A DNA stretch of 64,000 bases from Prorocentrum cordatum (GCA_963575745.1 CAUYUJ010009557.1:1-64000), one strand, 5' to 3'. Counted from the first letter of the stretch, positions 20,186 to 31,000 are shown. Translations and numbers: made by a program. Notes: generated by a model from the letters alone, not told the origin.

Positions 20186-20546
20186 CACGTGTGAACGGTC
20201 TCTGCACAGAGCCGCGCATCCGATCTCGGCAGTGCGCACAGCGCAGACATGCAGAACCATGCGAACCAATGGAACCAATGCAATGCAGTCGAGGGCAGCA
20301 GCACAATCAATGCCATCCTTTTCCATGCTATTTCGCTGCGTAGCTACAGCGTGCACCACCATCATCATCGTCAGCAACACCAGTGGCATCATGATCGTAA
20401 CCATGATCAACATCATCATTCTCATCACCGTCACCATCATCATCATGATCGTTAACACCGCATCACCAGAGTCATCATCGTCATCCTCACCGCTGTCGTC
20501 ATCGTCACTGTTACCGTTGGTAAACCACCATCATCATCATCATATT

Positions 20547-20634
<88 letters not shown>

Positions 20635-23600
20635 GGCCGCCGCCCGCTCAGGCCTTTCGGAGACTCAGCGGCCTCCAGCCAGAGCCCTCTCCGCCGAGCC
20701 CAGAGGCGGAGGGCCACACAAGGCATCCACCCCGTTCTCAGTGCCGCGATGTCTCGAGGCGCGTGCTCCAGCGTGCGGGCACCTCGCGCCTGATGGAGGA
20801 CACTGAGAAGCAGCTGTGCCACGGTCGCCACAACTACGAGCAGCAGACGACGCTCCCCCCACCACGTGCAGGAGACGCTACGCGACTACTACAGGATGCA
20901 CTGGACAGCGTGCTCCAAGAAGCTGGACCCGCCACCTCTCATCACGATGCCGTTCCTTTTCCCGAACAACCAGCCTCACCTCATCGAGACCCACGCCCCC
21001 TCGACCAATCTCGCGAAGTTCACGAACCCAGACAGCCTCGCGTTCTACGCCACTTTCGTGATGATGGGGAACCCAGCCACGTACCACATGACGCTCCCGA
21101 CGGGCCAGCACTCAACGGAGCATTTCAAGCACCTCATGAAGCTAGAGTTCGCCGGCTTGAATTACACGATCTACGCGAATCCAGAGGCTCTCTTCCCCCT
21201 CGTCTATTTCGCGACTCCGCTGAAGATGAATTTCTGGCAGAACATCGCGAATTTCGACCTGCTTCCGACTCCAGCGCTCCTACGGGCCCCGTGCCCCACG
21301 CCCACCCACAACCACCTAGCGCTCCTGCCAACTCACCACGCCCGCCACGCACCCCGCACGACCCACCCACGGATGGCGATCCCGACATACGACCACCACA
21401 GGCTTCGCTCAAGCCGATCACCATCTTGGGTTGGAACCCCTTCTCGCTCAAGGGCGAACCAGGCAGACTCGACCTCATCTCCGACACGTGCCGCAGCTAC
21501 CAGGCCATACTCTGCGTCGGCACTAAGATACGACAACGCACTCCCGACACACCTCACCACGTGGACGAATCCCTGCATCATCACTGGGTCCACTTCGGAT
21601 GGGGCCGCGGCACCCACACTAACAGCTCTGCGGGCTGCAGCATAGCTCTCGCCAAGCGCCACTTCCGACGCAGCGACATTGTCAAGATCCTCCACCCACC
21701 GACACCCGACCTCCGCGGACGAGCTGGAGCAGTTGAAGTACACAGAGGACCACTACGCCTGCGCTTCGTCACTGCCTACTTCCCACCACGCCCCAACGGA
21801 CCTGGACAACATCGAGCTTGGCGCCATGGATGTCAACGACTCTGGTCCTGGGTGCTCACCGCCGTGCACGACGTCCCGTCCCGTGTCACTCCGATCCTCT
21901 TCACGGACCTCAACCAGGGACTGGGCCGCCGAGCGCGGCAGCCTTTTACAGACACTTCCATCGGCCCACACCAGGGAGGCGACGAGACGGAGTTCGGCAG
22001 GTACGTCCACGACCAGATGCTCCGCTACGAACTCACGGCCTACAACACGCACGCGGACGCCGGCTACACGTACTATGGGCCCAAACGATCCCGCTCGCGC
22101 ATCGACTACTTCATTGGCCCCGACAACGTCACCGAAATCATTAAGTATATCCGCCTCAACTGGAAGATCCACAGTATCCTACGGTGCCTCCACCACGTCC
22201 CCGACCACATCCCAATGGCCATGCAGCTCAAGGTCCCTGTCAGCAGCGGCTCTCCACTCCAGCACCACATACCTTGGGACTGGGGCCTCCTCGCAGCGGG
22301 GCTTCAAGTAGGACACCAGCGTGCCACCTTCATTCAGGACGTCGCCACCACCATCGAGTCCCACCGCGAAGCCTTTCGTGTCATAAAAATGGACCAATTC
22401 CCGACCAGACACAACGCATTGCTGGCCCACATCATCCGCGAGTGCAGCCGCAAGTACTACACCAAGGAGGGCCAACAACCACACTGGTACCAGCAGGCAC
22501 GCCACGACCGCTTGGACCTCCTCAAGCTCCGAGCACACCACAGAGCGCGACGCCTCCCCTTCAACAGCACCGTCCTACGCGACATTCAACATCAATTACG
22601 AGCCCATCAACGATGGATGGATTACTGGTGGAAGGCGAGTCTGGACCAGGACATACGAGACGCATGGGCATCACGTGACCTCTCTCGCGTGGCTCACCTC
22701 ACCTATTTACGCGCGGGCCGCCGCACTGGACCACGACGACGCTCGTACCTTGCGCTGCCGTCCACGCGCCCCACAGCCGCTGAGTACACCGCCGCCCTCG
22801 GCGAACTGGCTATCAACGGAGGCATGACGGCTACCCCCGCCTACGTCAGCATGTACATCGACGACCCCACCACCATCCCGCGCATGCTCGAACGCGCCAA
22901 CGACTTGGCACCGGTGGGGGAATTTACTGGTGCACCCGACACTGCCGACGTCGAGGCCGCCGCCGAGGAGCTAGAGCACATCCAGAAGCGTCTGTGGCGA
23001 GAGAAGCGCCGCAGATACAACCCGCCCTGGGCATGGCCACTCGAGATCACCATTATGCTACTCAACCCGCAGTACTTGACTCGACCAGGCCTCCAGCAAG
23101 TAGGACTGGGTCACACCGACGCCGACTACCAACACGCCGACCCACTCGCCCACCACATCAGCCACCCGAGCAAGCGCAGACTCCAGCTCGACCACGCCCA
23201 CTGCGACACCATCATCCAGACCTTCGTCAACCTACTTGCCCAAGTCCATCGATGTGGATCCCTACCAGCTCAAGCCGTGACCAGTCATGCAGTTGCGATC
23301 GGCAAGAAAGGCAAGAGCCCCACGGGCAACGCCATTACCGACATCCACACCAGCGTTCGTTTGCTTCATTGTTTTGATCATTTTTGGCGTCTCTATCTCC
23401 ATGTCGGATTAGTCCAATATGGTGCGCCCTACGCACCACCATCATGGGCCTACGGCGGCATCTACTCTCGCCGACGTGAGTCTCTCATCTTGATTGCCAA
23501 GTTGCTGATTTGGAAGCTACGCGCCGCCCGCCTTTCCTTCATTGCGAAGTCTTATGATATGAGGAACGCCTTCGCCACGGGCGACCACGAGAGGCTCCTC

Positions 23601-24536
23601 GCCGCTCGCGCTGTTCGGTGCACGGACGAGCATTTTCATCCCCTCCTTGAGCAGCACCGAGCCGAAGCGGTAGTTTACCTCCAGGCATCCGACACTAGCC
23701 TTGCCCTTCGGCCAGGAACAGGAGGAAGGATGGGAGATTCGAATGAACCAGAGCTTTCCATGGAAAGTTTTTATCCTTTGGTGTCCAGGTGGAATGAGGA
23801 GATGGCCGAAGTTCAAGGAAACCCGTTTCAAGTTGTCTGCCCTTTTACTTCTGTGCAGTTCGATGCGAACCTGGGCGCGTCCATAGATGACCTCTTTAAG
23901 ATTCTGCTGGTGCCCGACGGCACCGCGCTCCAGGCCCTTCAGCTAGATAAGATCGACAACAATTCGCTCTCGGAGGCCCTGAACTTAGGCGGGTACGCTC
24001 AGAATATAGGTAAGCAGGACACCCTCGTATCTCTTGGAACTCATGGGGCCACCAAAGACGCAGAACGTCACATATCTGGGAATGCTGTTCAGGATATTAT
24101 CCATCTTGGGGGATACGTCCACGTCTCGAACAACAACAGACGTGAACTCGAAGCTAGGCTCCAGTCGTCCAATGTTGGATGGACGCGTTTGGGTAACTAT
24201 TGGTTCTCAGGAGGTCCTTGGAAGGCAAAGCGACTCTCTTTCCTCTCGAACGATGCGGGACGTCTCTGGTCGGGCCTGGAAAGCCATGTACTTCGTCCTC
24301 CGGAATTTCATCGTCTAGATAGTGCGCTCGCACGCAAACTTAGAGCTATGATGCAAGGCAAGGCACACACCGTCGATGACCAGAACACCCACCACTCCCT
24401 CACCACTCAGCAGGTGTTTAAGGAGTGGCAGATTGCACCGTCGGCCATCGAACTTCTCGTGCGCAGGCTCAGCTGGTGGCAGAGTATCATCCGCGACCCG
24501 ACCCACCATGGCCAATTTCTCGCTCTCTTTTTTTGA
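20118..24536 (+). CDS. Element A ORF2: endonuclease-reverse transcriptase
   Basis: A long open frame; believable coding starts near 21400, and the part before it is microsatellite and an overlapping frame. Endonuclease (exonuclease-endonuclease-phosphatase fold): ITILGWNPFSL at the start, GWGRGTHTNSSAGCSIALAK, LRFVTAYFPPRP, PILFTDLNQG (usual GDFN), YTYYGPKRSRSRIDYF and PDHIPMAM. Reverse transcriptase: motif A KSYDMRNAFATGDHERLL (about 23545-23600), motif B GGRMGDSNEPELSMESF, and motif C SIDDLFKILLV (about 23884), where YADD is changed to SIDD. The thumb-like region follows (LGGYVHVSNNNRRELEARL). The frame ends at a TGA at 24536, and homology continues in the same frame beyond it. Codon third positions become clearly less GC-rich from about 23340. 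Confidence 0.8.
20525..20632. repeat. CAT/ATC microsatellite at the 5' side of LINE element A
   Basis: A pure CAT run of about 100 bp that encodes a poly-His stretch in the frame of the downstream ORF. A second, longer ATC array lies on the 3' side of the same element (27105-27520). Confidence 0.95.
20866..21645 (+). CDS. Element A ORF1-like protein, function unknown
   Basis: In this frame the protein from MQETLRDYYRMHWTACSKKL to about FWQNIANFDLLPTPALL (20866-21285) has balanced composition and C/G-ending codons, unlike the overlapping Arg/Pro/His-rich frame. That marks it as the true coding frame here. I recognise no domain. Downstream of about 21300 the frame becomes Thr/His/Pro-rich while the endonuclease frame takes over, so the real C-terminus is probably before the nominal stop at 21645, or the two ORFs overlap with a -1 shift. 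By position it would be the ORF1 (nucleic-acid-binding) protein of the LINE; that is inference only. Confidence 0.5.
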   Translation: MQETLRDYYRMHWTACSKKLDPPPLITMPFLFPNNQPHLIETHAPSTNLAKFTNPDSLAFYATFVMMGNPATYHMTLPTGQHSTEHFKHLMKLEFAGLNYTIYANPEALFPLVYFATPLKMNFWQNIANFDLLPTPALLRAPCPTPTHNHLALLPTHHARHAPRTTHPRMAIPTYDHHRLRSSRSPSWVGTPSRSRANQADSTSSPTRAAATRPYSASALRYDNALPTHLTTWTNPCIITGSTSDGAAAPTLTALRAAA

Positions 24537-25130
24537 CGATGTCGGTTCGAGCAGCAGGCGGCCACAAGCAACCGCCCTGTCAGCGCGGCCACCCTCAGTG
24601 AGCAGGGTATCATCGCTGGCGGCTCGAGCATTCACCCGTGGGCACAGCAGCTCGCGGACGATCTTCTTTGCCCGGCTACACACCCAATAGGCGAGAGCTT
24701 TCAGGAGGCGTGGCAGCCGACCGTGGTCAAAACATTGTGGGAAGACGAACACGTTCGAGAGACCTTTCTGTATTGCGACGTTCGAGCACTACGGGCCTCC
24801 TACTGGACCTCCCAATGGGCCCCCCCAGGACACATCACCCTCAACGACTCCCTCCCCTCTGCGAATGCGCTCGCCGAGACCGACAGCGATGGCGAAATCA
24901 ACAAACCGTTCGAGTGCACGATCGAGCATTGTGGTAGGCGCTTCAACACGTTGAAACAGCTCGTTACGCATCAAACTAAATCGAGGGGAGTGGGACATGG
25001 TATGCCGTCTATCTTAACTACATTACAGGTGGATAACAGATGCCTAGTATGCAGCACAACATTCCCTAACAGAGACCATGCAGTACGACACTTTAAGGCG
25101 GGCCTGGCATGCGGGCCGATGCATACCTGA
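24537..25130 (+). pseudogene. Element A ORF2 C-terminal part: zinc fingers after a stop
   Basis: In the same frame as ORF2 after the single TGA. GGSSIHPWAQQLADDLL corresponds to ANPWAQLLQKDLQAL of element B. A C2H2 finger follows (FECTIEHCGRRFNTLKQLVT, then HQT), and then CLVCSTTFPNRDHAVRHF. The frame stops at 25130, and homology seems to go on one frame over (VPATCTTCTTCPLREYDLDP, then the H-E-Y / LLSH region at about 25180-25275). A stop plus a frameshift imply a dead copy, unless read-through is used. Confidence 0.7.
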
Positions 25131-25591
25131 ACTTACTCACCATGCTTATCCCTGGGTTCCAGCCACATGTACTACATGCACTACATGCCCTCTTCGTGAA
25201 TATGATCTAGACCCCGCATGTCATCATGAATACCAGGCCCCCGAACAGCTACGGAGACACCTTCTCTCTCACCTCCCGGCGTCGCCATCGGGTTCCTTGC
25301 CCAAACCAGTTCTCAGGGCGGAGTTCCGCTCGACTCGATCGAGCCCAGTGTTGCGAGTTTCCCGCCATCCACAGCACCCGCGGCCGCGAGTGATCGAGGA
25401 CACCGCTGGTGTACGGGCAGGGCTGCGTCGATCAGCCGACCTTATCCTGAGGCCAGGACATCCGCTCGACGTACGCCGACAGCTCCGCAGGGCCTCTCGA
25501 CGTGCAGACACGCCAGTGCCCCCAGCTTGTGAGCCCGTGAGCAGCGAGGTCAGAGCTTCGACGCCTACACTCCCACCGCTTCCCGAACAGC

Positions 25592-26554
25592 ATGACGGCA
25601 GCCGCAGCCACCAGCGAGGAACGAGCAGCAGGCGCGGCGACGGCGCCGCCCGCGGGGAAGGGCCCTCCGCCGACGCCAGCCAAGGCGTCTCGGGCGCCCT
25701 GGCGTATCCCCCTGGACTCCTCAGCGGGCTCCAAGGGATCTGGCAGCGCCTCCAAGCCAGGGGGGCCACCGCAGGCCAAGGCGCGCCTGCGATCGCCTCC
25801 AGCGCGGCAGCCGCTAGCAGGCCAGCGCTCGAAGTCCCCGCGCCCCCCAGCGGCCGCGGACGAGGACGAGGGCGAGGCCGCAGCCGCGGGCGCGCAGGGC
25901 CTGCGCAGGAAGCGCAGGGGCGGCCGCAGGGCCAGGCGCGGCGCGCACAACGACAAGGTCTGGAGCAGCAAGGACAAGAACCTTCTGAGTCTCCTGCGAT
26001 CCACGCTGAAGCTGCTGCTCCAGACCACCCACAAGACCAGACTCAACAGCAGCATCGGCATCGACACGTACACGATGAGCAGCAAGCACCCCGTCATCGA
26101 CGGGATCACGAACGAGCTCGAGGGCTACAAGCAGCTCCTCGATCAGCTTCGCAGGAGCGGAGAAGCCGCCGACAAGGCCAGGCTCAAGGAGATCGGCTCT
26201 CCCGCCCCAGCGCTGGGCCTCGCAGCCCTCGAGAGCCTCCAGAAATGCGACATCGGGGGCTCGCTCAAGGCAGAGATCGCCACGTACCTCGAGAAAGTAC
26301 AGCCGTTGGACCCAGACGCGGAGGTGGAAATCTCCAAGGACGATCTGCAGACCGCCATCAGCTTCATACGGCTCGAGAGTTGTTTCGACACGGACAAAAT
26401 GAAGCTCATCATCGGGGCCCCAACCTGGGAGGGGCGCCTCATCATTCAGAAGGCGCTGGCCTCAGAGGGATCGGCTCAGCATCACCGCGGAGTGGCGCCA
26501 GCAGGATGGCTCGAGGAAGAAGTGGCTCATTGGTTGGAGACTCTCGAGCAGTAG
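25592..26554 (+). CDS. Element A ORF3, downstream conserved protein of unknown function
   Basis: A 320-codon frame after the zinc-finger region, in +1 register relative to the finger-region frame. The N-terminal 120 residues are Ala/Pro/Arg/Lys-rich, with basic patches such as RRKRRGGRRARRG. The C-terminal 200 residues look folded: NELEGYKQLLDQLRRSGEAA, then AEIATYLEKVQPLDPDAEVE, DDLQTAISFIRLESCFDTDK and MKLIIGAPTWEGRLIIQKAL. This aligns in layout with the C-terminal half of element B ORF3 (AARIKTYLDTVKADPSMTNE, then IGFTHDRATMKIFLEASG). No family is recognised. A basic head plus a conserved tail would suit a nucleic-acid-binding accessory protein; this is inference. Confidence 0.6.
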   Translation: MTAAAATSEERAAGAATAPPAGKGPPPTPAKASRAPWRIPLDSSAGSKGSGSASKPGGPPQAKARLRSPPARQPLAGQRSKSPRPPAAADEDEGEAAAAGAQGLRRKRRGGRRARRGAHNDKVWSSKDKNLLSLLRSTLKLLLQTTHKTRLNSSIGIDTYTMSSKHPVIDGITNELEGYKQLLDQLRRSGEAADKARLKEIGSPAPALGLAALESLQKCDIGGSLKAEIATYLEKVQPLDPDAEVEISKDDLQTAISFIRLESCFDTDKMKLIIGAPTWEGRLIIQKALASEGSAQHHRGVAPAGWLEEEVAHWLETLEQ

Positions 26555-27104
26555 CAATTCGTTTCGTCAGAGGTGAATCCCTGCCTGCGTCCAGGAGCGG
26601 TGTGACAGTCCACCATATGTGTGCCGCTCCCCCCACGCCACCAGTTTCTTTAGACACGCCAGCGCCATCTCAAGGCACGCCCGTTTCAGCGCCCATGGCA
26701 AGTACAGCCCAGCCAGTGCTCGTGTCGCCCAGCCTGCCAGCGCAGGTTGCGCCACTTTCAGGCTCTGTGCCTTTTCAACGCCCGCGTGCCACTGACGCTT
26801 CGCCAGCACCCGTGCCTGTTTCTTTGCTAGCGCCAGTTGAAACCCCTTCAGCGCCATCGAGCGCGCCCGACCAGCCGAGTAGCACGCAGGCCCCGTTTGA
26901 GTTTGACGCCGAAGATGAGGCGACACACTTTTTCTTCTTATATATGTCTTCCGTTACGAGGCAGCGCAGCGCAGCCCCCCTGTGCCAGCACCCTCGCGAC
27001 AGCGGCCCAACGAACGGGGCTTCACGAGTTCCATGGCACTCTGCGGCGGATCATTCTTTTTACTATTGCAAGCTGGCTCCAGTTTGATTGGTCCTGATGC
27101 CGAG
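26555..27104. other. Element A 3' region
   Basis: After the ORF3 stop the sequence contains degenerate short repeats (GCGCC-AGT, CAGCCAGTGCTCG types) that keep a Pro/Ser-rich frame open to 27087, then runs into the ATC array at 27105. No poly(A) tail is seen. Confidence 0.4.
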
Positions 27105-27106
27105 TA

Positions 27107-27168
<62 letters not shown>

Positions 27169-27520
27169 AATCATCACCACCCTTCACCGTCACCATCGCC
27201 ACCGACGTCGTTCTGATCACCACTACCAGCATCATCATCAGCATCATCATCATCAGCATCATCATCAACATCATCACCACCATCATCATCATCATCATCA
27301 CCATCATCATCGTCATCACCATCATCAGCAACATCATCATCATCATCATCATAATCATCAGTATCAGTATCAGTATCAGTATCAGTATCAGTATCATCAT
27401 CATCATCATCAGCATCGTCATCATCATCATCATCATCATCATCATCACAATGATCATCATGATAATCATGGTCATCATCGTCATCATCAACACCAGCAGC
27501 ATCGCCATCATTCGTATCCT
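27105..27520. repeat. ATC microsatellite array, about 415 bp
   Basis: Imperfect CAT/ATC repeats with an ATCAGT sub-run at about 27357-27395. Frames over it are poly-Asp, poly-Met or poly-His artefacts. Confidence 0.95.
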
Positions 27521-28919
27521 CTGCATCATCCTCGCCAAAATCACCATCGACATCATCACCGGGCGGCAATGCAAACCCGCGTAAGGGAGGCCCCCACAGG
27601 AAACCGAATGCTTTGTAGAACAAATCGACGGGGCATAATTTAATTCGAGTGGTTTGGCGTCGCCGTGCAGGAGCCTCGCTTACGCACTGACGAGGAGTCG
27701 CCAAAGATCCTAAGCTCAATCATCCTGCTCATCCCTCTCCTCCTCCTCCTCCAACGTATACCAATCCAAATCGCGAATGCCTGGGTGTCTTCAGGAATCC
27801 CGCAGGAATCCTCCAGAATTCTGCAGGAAATCTCAGGAGTCCTCATGCAACTGTGAACTCATCTCTTCTTTTAAATCAGAAACCTCTGTGAACATTTCCA
27901 GAACTTCCCAGAGGCTTCTGGTCTACGTAAAGCTCCACCAACGCACATCGAAAGCCCCAAGCGGGGCACCGAAAGCCGCGACTGGTTACAGAAAGACATT
28001 TTCCTCGGGGCAGTCAGGAGGCCTCAAGGGAAGGCAGGGGGGGTCTCAGGTGGGCGGGAGATATCGCTGAAAGGAGGAGGAGGAGAGGAGGAGGAGAAGG
28101 AGGAGAAGGAGGAGGAGGAGGAGGAGGAGGAGGCAGGGTCAATCAACATCGAATCTGCGTCGAATTGGGCTTCATCGGCACGGCGTCGACGTAGAATCGG
28201 ATCGGCTGCGGCAAGACGCACAACGACGAAATGCGGGCATCGGACCCTATCGGACAGTCGGAGTTTGGGAATCGAGCCGAGCCGGCCATAGCCGATATCG
28301 AATCGGATATCTGCGGATCGAAATGTACTCTGGGGGGTGGGGGAGGCTCTCGGGGCTCGTTCGCAGCGCCTGCAGACGGGGAGCCTGATTGCCCGCGTAA
28401 GGGCGGCCGTACAGCTTGAGAATTGGCACCCTCGTCGCTAATACCAAGGCCCGTCGCCGCACCCTGACTCGCTTCGCCCTTGTGCCTCCTTCCCCTTCGC
28501 CCGCGCTCCCCTCGCGTGTCTGCCGCGGCTGGCAACTCACGGCGTCCTGGCTGATCAAGCCGCCGCCAGCCCCCCCCCTCTGCTTTTCTTGCTCTGCCTC
28601 CGACTCGCATGCCCCCCCACCCCACACACTGGCACTTCCCCCCCGCCCTCCGCCCTCCCATCCCCAGCTCCTCGCGCGGGAACGGGGCGGCTTTGTCAAC
28701 TGCTATGCATCGCCCGCCTCCTGTGTTTGGGGGAGCAGTAGCATCCCCGAAACCCTTCGAACAAACTCTGCGGGACGCCACAGGCTTGAGCATCCTCCTC
28801 CTCCTCCTCCGACGACGACGACGACGGCGGCGACGTTAATCACGTTGACGTAGACAATGGCGACAAATATTGCGATGTTGACGACGGCGTCGTCGTCGTT
28901 GTCCACGTCGTCAACGTGG

Positions 28920-28956
<37 letters not shown>

Positions 28957-29440
28957 TGTGGGTAAGCAACTCAGGGAAGCTTTTGGTCGTCCACATGGCG
29001 AACAGTAGCGCGTCCAATAGCGTGCAACGCTGACGTAATGCATCTCCCCCACATGGCGCCATTGCGCTACGCGCGATTCGGCGCACTGTGGGCAATTTTG
29101 TGCGCTAGTCGAAGCTTTTGAACTCTTTTGAGCACTAGTGCCGCTACATTCAATTCTCAAGACGAGCGGACGCTTAACGCCATCACCGTCGTCGATGCCG
29201 TCGACGCCGACGACGCGCACCACCGCCGCCGCCAACGCTGTCACTGATGCCATCGCCAATGCCGTCAAGTCGCCAACGTCAACATGTCCAGACCTCCGTG
29301 TGATTTTTCTCACAGCAAGGACCCCTGGAGGTCTAGACCCTGTCCTGTGGACGGGTGCTTCATCCCGAGTCGTTTTTTGCTGGTCCCGTGGCCTAGTGGG
29401 GGCCTAGTGGGGGCCCTCAGCTAGCGGGCGCATGAGGGTA
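27521..29440. other. No recognisable gene; GGA and CGA microsatellite patches
   Basis: A GGA run at about 28070-28137 and CGA/CGT runs at about 28808-28960. Frames here are low complexity. No domain or RNA gene is visible. Confidence 0.4.
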
Positions 29441-29454
29441 TAACATAAACTTGT

Positions 29455-29565
29455 CCGTCACCAGGGGCGCCGCGTGTCCCAGGGCGGCTGGAACATTCGT
29501 GCCCTGGCGTGCCAAGGTAAGGGCATGAACTTTCCAGCCGTCCTGGGACAAGCGTCCCCGACGGC
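29455..29565. repeat. Foldback hairpin element
   Basis: The left arm (29455-29512) contains TGTCCCAGGGCGGCTGGAAC, then ATTCGTGCCCT. The right arm (29513-29565), inverted, reads TGTCCCAGGACGGCTGGAAA, then GTTCATGCCCT. The outer bases CGTC...GGGGCG and CGCCGTCGGGGACG also pair. Arms of about 50 bp meet with almost no spacer. Confidence 0.75.
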
Positions 29566-29665
29566 GGAAACAAATAACTAAATCCGTTCTTCGCCCGTTG
29601 ACTCAGAGGCCGAAGTTGACGAAAACCCTTCTGCATCAATTTGTCCACACCGAGAATTCGGCGCC

Positions 29666-29880
29666 CGAGTTATCTGGGGTAACTCGGGCCCGGGGTAACT
29701 CGGGTTCGGATTCCCGAGAAACGAACCCGAGTTAGCCCTGACCCGAATTACCCCTGATGATTTGGGCCTCTGGACGCACGAATCACCTGGGGTGACTCGG
29801 GCCCGGGGTAACTCGGGCTCGGATTCCCGAGCAACGAACCCGAGTTAGCCCTGGCCCAAGTTGCCCCCGATGAATCGGGG
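29666..29880. repeat. 113-bp tandem duplication containing palindromes
   Basis: CTGGGGTAACTCGGGCCCGG starts at 29674 and a near copy at 29787. Each unit contains a hairpin: TAACTCGGGTTCG (second copy ...GGCTCG) faces CGAACCCGAGTTA across a 12-13-bp loop. The unit ends CGATGAATCGGGGCTCC (second copy). Confidence 0.85.
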
Positions 29881-30284
29881 CTCCGACAGAATCGGTCTGG
29901 GTGATTGTCGGGCGGGATCGCCGCTGCGGGCGCCGGTGCTGGCGCTGGCTCGGGCACAGGCGGCGGCCACGGGGCGGGGCCGCCCCAGTCCGCGCCGCCG
30001 CCAGCGCCGCCGGGGCCAGCGGCGTCTGGCGAGGAGCGCGAGGCTTGGGTTGCTCCCATCGTGCAGAACGACCAAGTCCCAGAAATAATCTTGAGCACCC
30101 AGACAAGTATTGAAGCAGCGTCGAACGAATATCGCCTCCAAGGGCCCGACACGTGAAGACCTTCTAGATTTTCTTGGTGCTCGGATTTTTTTCTGGTGGT
30201 CGAGACTATGAGTAGGTTGGATCATCACAACGCGAGGCGTCGCCGCCGAACGCACGCCGTCGGCGGTCGGGGGGGCTTCTATGA

Positions 30285-30450
30285 CGGGGCCCTGGGACAC
30301 ACAAATAAGTAGACACAAATAACTAACAGGATTGACCATGTTTTCCCATATTTCCTTGGTTTTTGTCTTCCCCCCCACTTCCCATACTTTCCCATGTTTT
30401 CTGGAGAATCGACGATTCATTGTGTCTGTGTGTTTTGTTCCCTCCAGATT
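30285..30450 (+). repeat. Dispersed repeat family 4, copy 2
   Basis: Reads GGGACACACAAATAAG, CATGTTTTCCCATATTTCCT, TTTTTGTCTTCCCCCC, GAGAATCGACGATTCATTGT and GTCTGTGTGTTTTG, collinear with 20013-20185. Confidence 0.75.
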
Positions 30451-30859
30451 CTAGGGTCGACGAGGATCGGGGATCTAGGTCGCCCAGTTACCTTCGCGCG
30501 TCGCACCCCGCGGTGCGCGGCGATCTTCGCGCCCTGGCGAGGCTTCCCTGGGAAGGCCAGCTCCACGGCCCAGACCGCGACGTGGACGACCTAGGGATCA
30601 GAGCGGGTCGGGGAACGAGGAGGACACATACCTGTCGCTGCGCCCTCCCTGGCCTCGGGACCGCCATATGACAACTCGTGATGAACCAGCAATCCCCGGG
30701 AACAGGTCCAGACCTCTGGAAGACCACATCTGATAAACAGGATCGACCCACAAACCCGGAAAGGGATTGAGAACTGCGAGGCATGGAACCGTTTCTGGGG
30801 ACCTCAATTGCATACGGCAGGTTCGTGTCGTGCCGACCCCAGCGTTGGTTTTTGACACC

Positions 30860-31000
30860 ACAGGGATCGTTCAACCTTGAACGATCGGCCGCTGCCGCAA
30901 CGTCCGATCGTTCAACATCGATCGATTCTTGGTCGCCGGCGGCGTTCAACCTTGAACGCCCGCGCTGGGGTCGCCGCTGGTCGACACGACGCAAACCTAC
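30860..31000. repeat. Palindromic CGTTCAACCTTGAACG motifs
   Basis: ATCGTTCAACCTTGAACGAT near 30868 is an almost perfect palindrome, GCGTTCAACCTTGAACGC near 30951 a second, and GATCGTTCAACATCGATCG near 30905 a relative. The same motif occurs twice at 51905-51955. No gene is seen around them. Confidence 0.6.

Larger units (their letters stand above)
20640..27100 (+). mobile_element. LINE (non-LTR) retrotransposon, element A, decayed
   Basis: A retrotransposon with an ORF1-like frame (20866), an apurinic-type endonuclease plus reverse transcriptase plus C2H2-like fingers (21.4-25.3 kb), and a downstream ORF3 (25592-26554). The coding frames are broken by one in-frame TGA at 24534-24536 and by frameshifts near 20860 and 25120. 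The boundaries are approximate. The element lies between two ATC microsatellites, which suggests either a microsatellite target or a microsatellite-like tail. Element B (33.4-39.4 kb) is a relative with the same domain order but quite different sequence. Confidence 0.85.

Noticed and set aside
25078-27087. 669-residue plus-strand frame as a separate gene
   Set aside because: Only its first 60-70 residues look like the shifted LINE zinc-finger region; the rest overlaps ORF3 in a low-complexity Arg/Gln/Pro frame.
27105-27520. Histidine-, aspartate- or methionine-rich proteins over ATC arrays (also 20.5 and 59.0 kb)
   Set aside because: Pure trinucleotide repeats are open in several frames; there is no start context or flanking domain.
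30500-30670. Possible exon ending near 30.66 kb with similarity to about 52.08-52.17 kb
   Set aside because: The resemblance is limited to GC-rich patches and a few shared words; no consistent frame or splice sites.
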